This document shows, piece by piece, positions 22,112-33,600 of a stretch of 64,000 nt of DNA. The notes beneath the pieces are model-generated. The model made no database searches. It was not told the origin of the DNA and saw only the letters and a program-made list of their open reading frames with translations. Each line of letters opens with the position of its first letter. Within the stretch, counting starts at the first letter, position 1. Made by a program: the position numbers and the translations under genes. Origin of the DNA: Sarcomyxa edulis (taxonomy: Eukaryota > Basidiomycota > Agaricomycetes > Agaricales > Mycenaceae); assembly GCA_009761415.1 (NCBI GenBank), contig QUOL01000009.1, forward strand, positions 1,594,485 to 1,658,484, read 5' to 3'.

Positions 22112-24329
22112 AGAAGATCCTGGGTCTGATCAACCTCATTACGTCCCTCCCATGGTCGCTTCGTCGTTCATTATGGAAGTAAAAAAGAGGAGCAAAATGG
22201 TGAAGAACACAGGATCTCGAAGGCCCTTCAGCGGAGTGGAATGATGTATATCACAAACCCTATTTTTCTTCACCTCCCGCAGGAAGAGAGACAGCGCGCT
22301 GAGTGCTGATTCCAGACGCATGTTGAGTACTTGAGCAGGTGCAAGGTTGTCTTGGAAAGCAATAACCCGGGATGGCTCCGAGAAATAACGTCCTCTGGCG
22401 AGAAAAGTGCTAATACCATGATTGCGGGGGTGATTTTCGAGGTACCTTCGCCCAGAATTTGGAATTGTTCCGGTTTAAGCGTCGAGAGATAGGTCGATAA
22501 GAAGATATCGAAACGGGTAGTCCGGTGAACTACTGAAGACTCAGTGCGTATGTCGGCGAAGTTGATGCAGAGGAGATACCGCGATCACGAGAAACCAGTA
22601 CAGTTCAGTCATCGCCCTATATCCCTTCAGACGTAAATCAAAAACCCAGTTATCAAACCTATCCGAAGGTTTAGAAAGGCGTCGATTGAGGAGAGTTGGA
22701 GAAACAGAGCGGCTTTAGGTGGTCGAGAAAAGATGACTCGATCGAGATTCCGATCGCGATCATTCACTCTCTTTCTCAAACTTCTCGGTCTCAGTCGTTC
22801 TCACCGTTGTGTAACCAAACGACGACTATACTTGCTCCAAGACGGAGAATATGGTGCGTACGTCTAGTCCGAGACAAGAAAAGAAACAACGGAAAGGTAC
22901 AAAAGAGAAAAGACAGCGGACTCGGATGTCATGGTGAGTTCGAGGTAGTAATCATCCTCTCAACCTTCTCCATGCCTTTCCGGCTTTTACCTTGTTTGAA
23001 AGACACCCCATCACTGTAGTTTCCCTATGCAGAGAAAACTACACTCACTATCTTTGGACTCTGGTCGAGCCGAGTGCGTGTCCATTGAGTGAGAATATAG
23101 GAAAGCTATGGAGGACCGTCTTCGATGCCGAGTTGAACCACCTCGACGAAGTCAGAGAAGGTTAGCAGGTAAGCACTCTGATGAATGATTATCATTATGG
23201 ACAGGACTCGGAATCAGCAAAGATTTATGCAGCGTATCTGGCTGGGCGCCTTCCCTTCTGATGGGTGATTGAAGAGATTGTTCGTTTCTAGATACCAGAT
23301 ACTCATTGGCAGATTACTCTCTGCAAAACGACTGTACAGCGTACCGCAAAGACGGACTTCCTCTTGATCTGTCTCGGTCTGGCTTTTAACTGAGAGCTCT
23401 TCGTCCACCCGCTTTCTCACTATCTTCGACCTTCTCGGACGTTCCAACTCGTGTCTTTGTTGCTCTCCTCACACATATCTGAATCTTCATTGGATCATTC
23501 GCGTCGAAATTTGGTCGAAATGATTCTTCCTGTCTCCGGATTCGCGCCGTGGGTTCCTGATACCAGACATGCCAGTCTTTGTTCACCATTTGTAGCTACG
23601 CTGTTGGCGAAGAAAGGCAGATAATATATGTACCTCACGTTGCTCCACCAGCCGTGACTATATCTCGTATCGAATGATACTCAAGTGCAAAATACCTCCG
23701 TTCGCGTGGATCCTTCTCGTGATAAAGCGCCTTTAGCTATTAGTTCAAGATTATTCCCTTCTGATCATTGCGACGTGTCACGCGGGTGTTGTTCGGTGAA
23801 CTTGAAGCTTGAAGGGTCCAGTGGTCATTTAAAACGCTCAGGCCGAACAAAGACATACTGTGCCACACCGATTTCTCCGAATGTCCTTTGAATTCGGAGT
23901 TTTGGATTCTTTTTGGAGTTATGATCTTGAGACTCGTAGATAGACTCGAAGGTACCTATACATTTCCCTCTCCTTCGTCGATACAATCGTATTGTTCCCC
24001 TTCTCGAGGCTGTCGAACACACAAAATGTAAGATTGCGGCCCGGGTTTTACCGGTTCCTTTTGAACATCATGGCCGTCAAGAAATGGGGGACGAAATGTG
24101 GAAAGAAACATCATACGAGACCTTCGCGACATCCATGGACCATGCGTGATGGAGGGAGATTTCATCCGAAGATCAACAGGAACAAGGGAGGAGTCATCCA
24201 TAGTAAACCTGGATTGGGAATGACGAATTTCAAATAGACTGTGTCTGCAAATGGGAATCTATAACGCCGACAACAATGGCATGGGAGGTCTGTGGGAGAG
24301 GTTGCGCGTGGGGGATATAGAGTGCCGCT
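22112..24329. other. Intergenic with a family-gene fragment at about 22930-23060
   Basis: At about 23030-23110 the minus strand holds the end of an exon, a GTGAGTGTAG donor and intron-like sequence like the penultimate exon of the 1-5 kb family. The stretch at 22760-22830 resembles 18060-18130. Nothing else is recognisable. Confidence 0.35.
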
Positions 24330-24721
24330 CAACTCGAAGGACATTGGTGGTGGAGGAGGATTTCCATCAAAGGAATGCCAGAGGAATGGTCGCTTGGGAC
24401 ACTGACGTCGGCATTGGCCGAGTCAGCGAGGGAGTGGCACAATCCTTGCTTTGTTGTGAAAGGGCCCCCGATGATGCCTAGTAGCAACAAATAAGCGAAA
24501 GCTAGATACTAGATACGCGATTTTGAAACGTCTGACGCCATGCAAGGACCGGATGAATGGGTGAATGAAACCCGGTATACTGCGGTTTGGACGTCCTCGA
24601 GCCACTCGCGACCTGTATAAGAAGGTCAAAGAACGAAAGGAAAAGAACAACAGCATCCTGTTCTTTCCCCCCTTTGTCTCCTCAACTTTCGACTTTCTGC
24701 TAATACCTCTTCGACGTCGAG

Positions 24722-24976
24722 ATGATTCGCCTTGACGATATTTCTCGAGCATTAGCTGAGATTATATCGTCAGTACTACTGGGGAACCGCCCCCGCCAAA
24801 GTGAGTCAATACATCTCAAGATTGAAGGAACGGCGAAGATAATTGTTCGTACTGAAGGACCACCAAGACCGCACAGACGACAGGGCATTAATGACATTCA
24901 TACCTCTGCCTTCAGTGCAGTTCGTAGACTCTTGCAATATTTCCCAATACTTCGCCTTGGAAGTACTCGCAGGTAG
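24722..24976 (+). CDS. Small unrecognised frame in the inverted-repeat arm
   Basis: An ATG-led frame of 84 codons (MIRLDDISRALAEIISSVLL…). A GTGAGTCAATAC donor lies after NRPRQ and an intron could end at CTGAAG near 24858. The other arm has a related ATG-led start (MTRIRTCLSNR…) followed by GTGAGTCATTCG, so the donor is conserved between arms although the peptide is not. No domain is recognised, and it may not be a gene. Confidence 0.25.
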   Translation: MIRLDDISRALAEIISSVLLGNRPRQSESIHLKIEGTAKIIVRTEGPPRPHRRQGINDIHTSAFSAVRRLLQYFPILRLGSTRR

Positions 24977-25833
24977 CCGAGCTCGATGGATCGGTGCGTA
25001 CTGAGTAATCTAAGTGTTGTTCGAGCTCACCAGTCCCTTTCTAGCTCCGCCACCTCCGCCAGCATCGAGTGGACGATGGGGTAGCCCGCCCTGCGCAATA
25101 TATCAGGCTTTCTACGTCCCCTCTGAAGAGGCGTAGACCCTGCCTGAGTCGGATCCGTCGCGGGGCATTAGGTATGTCAGAAGTGATACAGTGAATTGGA
25201 ATTTATGACTCACATTCGGTTCCTATGTGTATACAGACTCCTTGCTGGCTCTAGGGTCGGCGTCATGGACTTCATCGACGTCGCGGAACCTGATATCGAT
25301 GCTTGCTCGCTCCAGGGTCGACACGCGGGATTCATCGACAGCGCGCGCCATCCGACGGCGGCATGTCGTGAATGGCGGCATCTAGTCCTGTGGGAACGTT
25401 ACGCACCTATACATATACGGGAGATGGGGACCAGTCCACCCAGGTGGCAGTCGCTGGGGTAATATGCCGTACGTCGTTTCGATTTCTATATAATTTCATT
25501 AGCATGTTAATTGATTTTGTGGGATACACAGTGTATAAACGGATTCGTCAATCCAGTACTTCCACCGCGATAGGTTGGAGGGAATGTGAGAAGGTATGTG
25601 GCATATAAAATCGGCAAGACCCATCAGTATCAGTGAGCTAATAAATGCTCATAGGCTCGAGGACTTTGCTAGCCGACTCACCGCCGTGTGGGCGATACGT
25701 CAACTATCAGATAGGTATTTGGGAGTCGTCAACAGGTCAGACTCTTCCAACCTGTTCCCCGACTCACGCGACCCCGATCCGTTGGGTTATATCCCCCTGC
25801 ACAGACGATTCATATAACTTATGGCTTGAGAGT

Positions 25834-25858
25834 GACTTGCTCATTTGATGAGCAAGTC
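25834..25858. repeat. Perfect 11-bp hairpin
   Basis: GACTTGCTCAT and ATGAGCAAGTC are separated by TTG. The equivalent site in the other arm (about 32449-32473) keeps an imperfect hairpin. Confidence 0.6.
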
Positions 25859-26347
25859 TACCTACTCTGCCATCTCAACAACCATCCATGACAGGGGAAG
25901 CACCTCTGGATTAAGGACCAACTCGAAAGAAAGGAAATGAGAGTGGATGATGGAAGAGACTCACAAGGTACGTCAAGTCTTTGGTTCGTCCGTCTGTCTC
26001 CTGCGGCTCTGAACCGAATATTGTCTCGTCTAGCCTCGACGCGATACCTTCGGTGCACGCTTGGTTTTCCATATATCTCGATGAGGAATGCGAATACGAC
26101 AAATTGATGTAGAAATTGCCTTGCTGTAGTTTCGAAATATCGAAATATTGTCATGTCTCGCCGCCGTTTCGTTATCGACCAGTACAGAGTGAGTTGAATG
26201 AGGCGTTTATGTATAAGAGAACGGCCAGTGTAGACTGTAAGTTGTGAAAGTAGCTTCGTCGTTGTCGTCGTTGTCGTCGATGTCGGGTAGATGAATTTGA
26301 GATAAGGTTTGCAGACTCGTCTTCTCCTCGACGCACCTACATCCGAC

Positions 26348-27407
26348 ATGTCAGATCACTCTTCCAGCATTAAACGAAAACGCGACGATAAAAGCGTGTC
26401 TTCCCTATCGAAGAAAACGAAGACTAACGCAATACCAAATCACCAGAAACATCACAAGCATTGGCACGCAGATGGAAATTTGGTCGTCGAACTCGATAAC
26501 ACTTTCTTCAAATTACACCGTTCTCGCCTCGCTGAACAGTCCACTCTTTTCCTCGCCCTTGTCGAGACGAACATAAATGATCTGGGTGAGGCGGTTTCAC
26601 TTGATGAGGTGAATTTATCTTGGACTGCAGTCTCCGTCTCTGATTTCGAGCATCTACTCGACGCGATGGACGATGCCATGTACGTGCATTTATCAAACCG
26701 TTCCATGCTGTATTTTTCTGAATATATAACGCAGTCTATATTGCTATAACCCACCTTCATTTCCCACTGTCGCCGCTATCTTTCGTGCCGCGTCCGAGCT
26801 CGAGTTCCCAAATTTCATGATATGGGCTCAAGAGTACATGGAAAAGATGTGGTCTAACGATGTCCAACACTTGACTTCCGACAAAATTCCTTACGCCACG
26901 CAAACCGTCATTCTCGCACAGAAGTACAACTTGCAGAACATCATGAAGAGGGCACTGTACGAACTCGTTCGCTCCCCGGGTTTCGGTCAGGATAACACCT
27001 TCGATCCAACGACAACAGAGCCTTTATCTATAGAAACGTACCGAATGCTAGTCAAGGCGCGCGAGGAACTCTCTTCCATGTGGCTTGGCGCAGCAATAAA
27101 CCCTGTTCCAATGACTCCCCCTCATCAAGGCTGCGCGTCCAAACTTAATCAAACCATTATCGCGACTGCTCTCGTATATGAGTCAGGACTTTTTAGGGAC
27201 TACCGCCACGACCCCATTTGTGGATTCTCCGCGCTGATCGAGGCATATGGTGAAGATTTGGGGGGATATTGTAAAAACTGCGTAGATAAGCGGAGAAAGG
27301 GGTGGATGCAGGCAAAACGCATCGCATGGGATATGCTCGGTATTTGGCTCGAGCTGGACGAGCCTTTTGTTCCCGGATTGAGAGTCGGAAGTAGGACCAT
27401 GACATAG
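26348..27407 (+). CDS. BTB/POZ-type protein (2 exons, 334 aa)
   Basis: Model: join(26348..26679,26735..27407), 1005 nt, 334 residues; the 55-bp intron (GTACGT…ACGCAG) is phase 2. After a basic start (KRKRDDK, KKTKT, a possible nuclear signal), residues about 45-110 read HADGNLVVELDNTFFKLHRSRLAE and so on, the usual opening of agaric BTB proteins. Then come NPPSFPTVAAIFRAASELEFPNF and YATQTVILAQKYNLQNIMKRALYEL. The C-terminal part has cysteines (YCKNCVDKRRKGW) in a context common in this family. BTB domains dimerise and can bind Cul3, so a ubiquitin-ligase adaptor or transcription role is plausible. The gene lies between the arms of the inverted repeat. Confidence 0.85.
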
Positions 27408-28052
27408 GTTCGTGCGCCTCATTCTACTTGTCTCTTCGCCCAATTACGCGGTTTATTCGTGTGGTCATAGCTGATGTCTCACATATATCTGTATATAGGC
27501 CTATCTTCTTGTGCCCAAGTCCGTCATGCACTCGACCTTGGGTGAATCTCTGACGCGTAGGTAGGTCTATTGGGGTAAGTCAGGCGATATTTCTTGAAAT
27601 TATCGGGCTGTGAGATGCTTCCCCAAGTCGAGAAAGGGACTACCCTCGAGACGTTGACACTTGTTCGTTCTTGCCAATTGCGTTCTGATATGGGCTACAC
27701 ATATTGTACGTTTTGTTCATCTTGCTCTGGTCCAATCATAATACTGAGGATAGGACCTCCATTCTATTCGCAATTTCCTTTTCTCTTTGTGGTCCTAGCT
27801 TCTGAGGTCTGCAGCTGCTAATTCTTTTCTCGTATCGTATACCGATTGCTCGCACACCCTCAGTCGTAATTCACTCCGTCTGAAGCAGCAAAAGGAGGAG
27901 ATGTTCCGATTGAGAGGCTAGGCTACAACGAAGACCCGGAGACAAGTAAACTATGCAACACGCCTACGTATACAATGTACTAGTAAAGATGAAAGGAAAA
28001 ATATGATTCTACTTACTTAGTGGGATATAAATATTAAGAAGGGAAGAATTCG
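27408..28052. other. Convergent intergenic region
   Basis: The 3' flanks of the BTB gene and the low-complexity gene meet here. No gene is seen. Confidence 0.4.
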
Positions 28053-30150
28053 TCAATCATAATCCGATCGACTTCGCTCGTCGTATGCATCAGAATCCTC
28101 CCTGCCCAAGGTCAATCTGTAGAGCGATCCCACAGACCTAATAACAAGCCCTATCGCGAACCCGGTAGCATACGCACAGAGAATACAGGCCCCACAGGCT
28201 CGTGAAGTCTTTTGTCCTGAACGCTCTTTCCTTGCTGGACGCTCCTTCTGGGATGGACGCTCTCTTTCTGCTGGACGCTCTCTCTCTGGTACCCGACGAG
28301 GGCCGCGTAATCTCCCGTACATCGACCTCGTTGACCGGTATAGACTCTTGACCGCAGCTCCGGTAGCATAGGCATAGGCCGCATAATTGCGTGACTCTCT
28401 GCGTCTGTAAGTACCTTCTTCCGGTACCCACTCCCATTCTTCGTGAGGTGGGTTCATTCTCCTGTACAGCAGTATCACCGACTCGTACAGAACCTCAACT
28501 GTAGCCACGGTGACATGGGCACAGCTTCGCGAAGCCTTTCGATTCAAAGCCTTTTCTTCCGGTTCCCAATAAGGGCGGTTTCGTGGAAACGACGGAACTG
28601 GCAAGTTGTGATGATGTCTTTGAGCTGCTGATAAGCTACGAACAGCTTCGATTTCGCGTTCCCTATACCGCGAGCTCGACGAGTAAGGCGATCTGTATAC
28701 TGGCTCTTCCTCCTCTTGGACCGGCACTCTACGTCGTGAGGTAGAATCGACTCTCTGTAAGATGGGGAAGTCGGTAGTCAGATATGGTATTTTATTTGGG
28801 GACAGTGTAGGGAAAAGGCGCACCGAACGTTCCGGGAAGTCTCCTTCATCTCCCACATATCTTCGTCTCTCCCATATCCCCCGCGTCGAATGCTTTAGAT
28901 GTCCCTCTCGTGGTGCCCGCGTTGAAATCTCCAACTCCCAAACATAAAGGCGCTCAATCGAGTGGGCTTTATTCTTTGCGTCCCACCACTCTTTCTGGGA
29001 CGGGAGTGGATCGATCACAAATGGCCGAGGAGGAGGAGGAGGTGCCATCGGTAGCACAGGTCGAGTGTCGGTGTAATTTTCGAACAAAGCAGGCTTGACC
29101 GGCTGAGTCCACCAGCTCGAGACCACAAAGGTAGGCTCGGGCTGCCACTGTTGCTGCACGGGCAATGATGGAAGCGCATAGTCTGCTGAAGGAGCGATGC
29201 CGTAATTCTGGGGACCTGTATTGGTTGTGAAAGTGGGAAATGGAGCGATAGGATTATAGACTGGAGGACCGAGTGACGGGAATGCACCCTGGGCATACGG
29301 TGGCTGGACAAAGGAACTAACCCCACCGATATTCGACGATATGTTGGTAGGGGTCTGAGTCGATGTGTTAGTGTTAGTGTCATGGTTTGTGAGTTTTTGG
29401 AGGAGTGGGTTCGAAAACTTCTTGTTCACAACATTGGAGGAAAGTACAGAATAAAATTTGTCAAAAGGGTTCACGGACGCTGTCGAGGATCTAGTTTGGT
29501 TCTGGTTCTGGAGGAAAGGATTCTGAGAGGGGGTGGAGGTTTGCCCATTGATTGGGGGATTTGTTCCTAGGGGACTGGGATTGGCGACGGTTGACGAAGC
29601 TGTGATTCTTGTGAATCCATGCGGAAATGGACGCGTGGTAGTACCCGTCTGTCCAGGGAATCCAGTCGGGAAAACTCCTGACGTGTTTTGAGTGGACGGG
29701 ATCGTCGACGATGATGGAGTAGCGTTCTGGCCACCGCTGCCGTTTAGAGCAGTGCCTATTGGATTTGGCATCTGGAAACCATTGATGCGCTGACTTGCAG
29801 AAGGACCAAGTGGAGTAGCGTTCGCGCCAGATCCACTTGTAGACGGACCTAGTGGCTTGAAAGGGTTGATACTTGCGTATTTCGCAAACGGATCACCGGA
29901 TGTACTCGTGGAGGATATAGGCTGACTGTTAGTAGTGTTTGATGTCTGAAAATTATTGATAGGCTGATTTGAAGGAGGAGCGAAGGCAGAAGGGTTTGCG
30001 CCAGGTCCGTTTGCAGATAGACTCGCTGGTTTGAAAGGATTTATATTTGCGTACTGCGCAAATCCGCCACCGACCGTACCCGTAGATGTGGTAGGCTGAC
30101 TGTTAGCATTCGACTGAGTGTTCAGATTACAGACATCGAGAATGGCTGTT
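28053..30150 (-). CDS. Long low-complexity protein with triple C-terminal repeat (start uncertain)
   Basis: The frame from ATG 29771 to 28053 encodes 572 residues, but it stays open upstream to about 30150 with the same composition, so the true start is probably farther 5' and spliced. The upstream part has two related blocks with YANINPFKP and YASINPFKP plus SQP-rich stretches. The middle is rich in N, T, S, P and Q with a proline run (APPPPPRPF). The C-terminal 150 residues hold three related segments (SRSCAHVTVATVEVLYESV, SRNYAAYAYATGAAVKSLYR, SRACGACILCAYATGFAIGL), each about 20 mildly hydrophobic residues followed by LYR and a basic linker with PERERP/QKERP repeats. No known family is recognised; membrane association of the repeats is possible. 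An intron from the GTACGTGC donor to GATCAACAG (about 30140-30187) would keep an open frame farther upstream. Confidence 0.6.
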
Positions 30151-30406
30151 GATCAGAATTTATCTAATCGATAAGATAAAGCACGTACTGATAGCATATC
30201 CATATCCATCTTCAAGTGGCTCTAAAGTTGAGATATAATTCGTGAGGGTACGTATGTGTCAAGTAATCTTGCAGAAAGGTAGTTGAAAGTGTAGGTTGAA
30301 AGTCAAGAAGGATTTGAAATGTGACGGTGCGGAGTTGAAGTCGAACAATGAAATTATTGTTGAAGCGCGTTATGTCGTCCATGACCGTGACTGAAACTGG
30401 CATCAT

Positions 30407-31979
30407 AAATTGCTTCCGAGATACACACGTGGCGACGATCTCTTCTCTTCTCTCAAGTTCTGGCTAACTAACGACTTCTTCAAAGGTCAATAAGGGCGAT
30501 GGCCCAATCAAGCACTCACACCCCGACTAACGCTCATAAACTTATATCCTTCATAGTCGAAAAAGGGGATTGTTCAATACATACAGAACAAAGAGATAGA
30601 CCGAGGCTTACAAGACCTGGGATATGGAAGCCGAGCGAAAGCGTTGTTCTAAAAATGGGAGGTATGAATGAAGGCAGAGAAACAATAGGCGACACATTTA
30701 TAGATAAGCGCCTTCTTTGTATAGACTCAAGATCATACCCATTTCGGCGACTTGCGATATAAACGAATGTCGTCAACCTGAGAGTCAGTATTGAGTTACG
30801 CTACAAACATCAGGAGATCTATACATACAACTTCCTTCGTCATTTAAGGAGCATATCCCACATCGACTTGAGAAAAGCGAGTTCGAACGAGCTCGCCGAC
30901 CTGCAGATCGTCTACTCATCAGGTTCACTGAACACCAAATCAAACGCAAACATAAGGACGTCATTCTCATAGTTCTAAGACCTGTGGCCACATAAGGGGA
31001 AGGAAGGATCGTCCCAGGGAGAGTGAATGTGAAGAGTCGATGGGAGCAGAGCCATTCGGACGTAGATGGATGAGGGGACAAGTCATAACATTCAAAGGGA
31101 AATAGTTGACGAGAGATGTCAGACTGTGTCAAGCGGGATCGAGAAGTGACGCCGTGTTCCAAGGGAAAGTGAAGCATCGAGACGATGAGCGCCTTGATGT
31201 TTCTGGAGATAGTAGTGAGCAAGACGTGCAAGCAGGAAAACCTTTCTACAGCCCTGGTCGATAGGTCGGAAGACGAGGCTGTCGTTCTGAATACCTGGGA
31301 GGACGCTCATCCCTCCTATCGGAACGTCGAAGATCTCGGGATTATTGGATCAATAAATGCCCACAGTAGATATACGCCATTGGAAGTTGCCGTCTGCCCG
31401 CCATCCCGTAGTAATTGGATATTTTTCAGTAGAGATGTGCTGAGGTCACACTGTCGCAATGACAATGACTTTCGCTGCGCCGACTATAGAGAGGTCGCGA
31501 TTGAAAGTCGCTTGTGAAGTGTGTCTCGGTCCTGGCGGCTCTTTCGTCATGTACATAGGATATTCGCGTGCATGTTCATCGAATGCAAAATCTATATGAA
31601 CACTGTTCTTGGATCATTCAACAAGATCCAAGTCTTCGAAGTCACAACGACGTACCACTGTCCCACAACGGCTTTTTTCTCCAATCAACTCAGGTACTTT
31701 CCGGAGACGACAACACATCTTGAGGACCCATGAGGCTCACCCCAGGAACTCGGATAACGTCAATGACAGAATGAATCGAAGGGAAAGTGAATACGGATAA
31801 GCATGTGCATCGAGTTAGGTCATACGGTACCTCGTTCAGGAGGAGGATACGTCGGCTTCTCCACGGTAATGGGAGAAAGAGTTAGCAGATGATTGAGTAC
31901 TTTCAGGATGTCCGACGCTTTCTGTGTCGAGAGGAGGAAGAGAAGAGAAGAGACTCGAAGCCGTTTTCTCACGCAAGTC
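30407..31979. other. Gene-free stretch inside the inverted repeat
   Basis: Short open frames occur on both strands (for example 30785-31231), with no domain and no paralogue in the window. If the right arm once carried a BTB copy it should start near 31900 on the minus strand, but I find no convincing BTB sequence there. Confidence 0.4.
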
Positions 31980-33600
31980 TTATCTCAAAACTAACCCTTC
32001 AACATCGACGACAACGACGACAAAGACATCTTCACACCTTTCTATATGATTCAAAATCTTCTGCATGAACGCCTCTACAGCTCACGATCACTCAATCAAT
32101 TCACGAAGCATCACGATGCTCTGACATTTCGGAAATCACAACAATATGATTTCTATATCAATCTCGAGTACTCGCATTCCCCCTCGAGAAATATGACAAG
32201 GACAAACCATAAGCGTGCATCAGGGGTATCACGTCGAGGCTGGACGAAACAGCAACAGTCAGTTTGAAGTTGCACAACAAAAGACGGATGAACCAAAAAA
32301 ATTGACGTACGCCGCGGGTGTGAGTGTCTTCCATTCACCATTCCCCACCCTACTTCCCTTCCTTTTGAGTGGTCTCTCGCTCTTGTTCCCGAGGGTGCTT
32401 CCCCTGTAATGGATGGTTTCTGTGCTGGTTGAGCCAGTGACTTGCTCATCAAATGAGGCAAGCCACTCTCACACCATAAGTTCTCTGAATCGTCTGTGCG
32501 CGGGAAAAACCCAATGGGCGGGATCGGGGAACAGGTTGGAAGAGCCCAACCTGTTGACGAGTCCTAATTACCCTTTTCCCCATCTCCGGTGTAGGTCAAT
32601 TGCTCCCGTTAACGACTTGCCACAATCGGGCGCTGTAGGTTTGGACTTCTCGGTGCAAAGGCCCGCGACGTCTGTATGGCCCGCGACGTCTGTATGGCCC
32701 GCGACGTCTGTATGGCCCGCGACGTCGACCCTGGAGCGAGCGAATATCGGTAACGTCCGCGACGTCGACCGTAGAGCAAGCTGAAGAGTCTACACACGAA
32801 AACACACCAAATTAAATGTCAATCCAAATTCCAAGAGTCGAAATTATTAACCATGTAATCTAGACATACCTAACACCCCGCGAAGATCCGAATAACAGTC
32901 TCCCCACTCTGGCTGTTGGAAGGGTGCTCTACCGCGGACCGGGCGCTCCCTCTGGGACGTCTGTTGGTAGTTTCAGTACGTGGTGAGCACTTCGATTATA
33001 GGACAAGACTACGCACTATCTCTCGGCTCCACACCTACAATGAGTCCGAAAGAAACATTGGGAAATATTGCAAGAGTCTACGAAGTGCACTGACGGCAAA
33101 GGCATGACTGCCATCGATGCTGTGTCGTCTGTGCGCTTTTGTGGGCCTTCAGTACGAACAATGAATTCTAATCAGCATCGTCGCTCTTATTGGGAGTGTA
33201 ACGCGAATGACTCACTTCTGCTTCTTCTGTGGGGGTGTCCCCCGTCCTCAGCATATGTATATGCTCGAGGCAAGTTGCGATTGGAAAGACAAGTCCGAAT
33301 ACGAGTCATCTCGATGTGGAAGAACGAGAAGGGACAAAGGCGGGGGGGAAAGAACAGACGTGTTGTTTTGTCTCCCGCGTTCTTTGGTCTTTTTATATTG
33401 TACAGGTCGTGAGTGGTACTGGCGAACTCATGCAGTATCGGGGTATCCTCATCCGGTGAATCTCAAAGGGCTCTTTCACAACAAAGGAGGGAAGGGGTTG
33501 TCCCACTCCCAATCGCTCGATGCGGGTGTCTGACTCGATAACGTTCCTGTTCCTCCTGGGGCGCTCCCTTGATTGTGAAATACCATGAGTCAAGTGGCGT
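31980..33600. repeat. Right arm of the large inverted repeat
   Basis: Reverse-complement counterpart of 24330-26300. The end at about 31910-32000 corresponds to the 5' flank of the BTB gene (GAGATAAGACTTGCG here against GAGATAAGGTTTGCAG there), and the match fades where the BTB start codon would be. Confidence 0.8.
32660..32729. repeat. 18-bp tandem repeat
   Basis: GGCCCGCGACGTCTGTAT is repeated three times, followed by a partial copy (GGCCCGCGACGTC). Two more CGCGACGTCGACC units follow at about 32719-32731 and 32757-32771. The GACGTC core is absent from the matching place in the left arm, so it expanded after duplication. Confidence 0.85.

Larger units (their letters stand above)
24330..26300. 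repeat. Left arm of a large inverted repeat
   Basis: This arm matches 31980-33600 in reverse orientation across many blocks: 24420-24470 with 33470-33520, 24610-24690 with 33330-33410, 24845-24890 with 33110-33165 (TTGTTCGTACTGAAGG shared), 25710-25990 with 32260-32560, and 26000-26330 with 31910-32260. The arms are diverged and carry indels (the right one is shorter). The left arm includes the 5' flank of the BTB gene that starts at 26348. Confidence 0.8.

Noticed and set aside
26508..26760. Minus-strand frames over the BTB gene
   Set aside because: Antisense shadows of the BTB coding sequence, with no independent support.
30212..30406. 65-residue minus frame with ATG just upstream of the low-complexity gene
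   Set aside because: It could be the first exon of that gene, but no donor and acceptor pair joined it in phase to the downstream frame, so I only mention the uncertainty.
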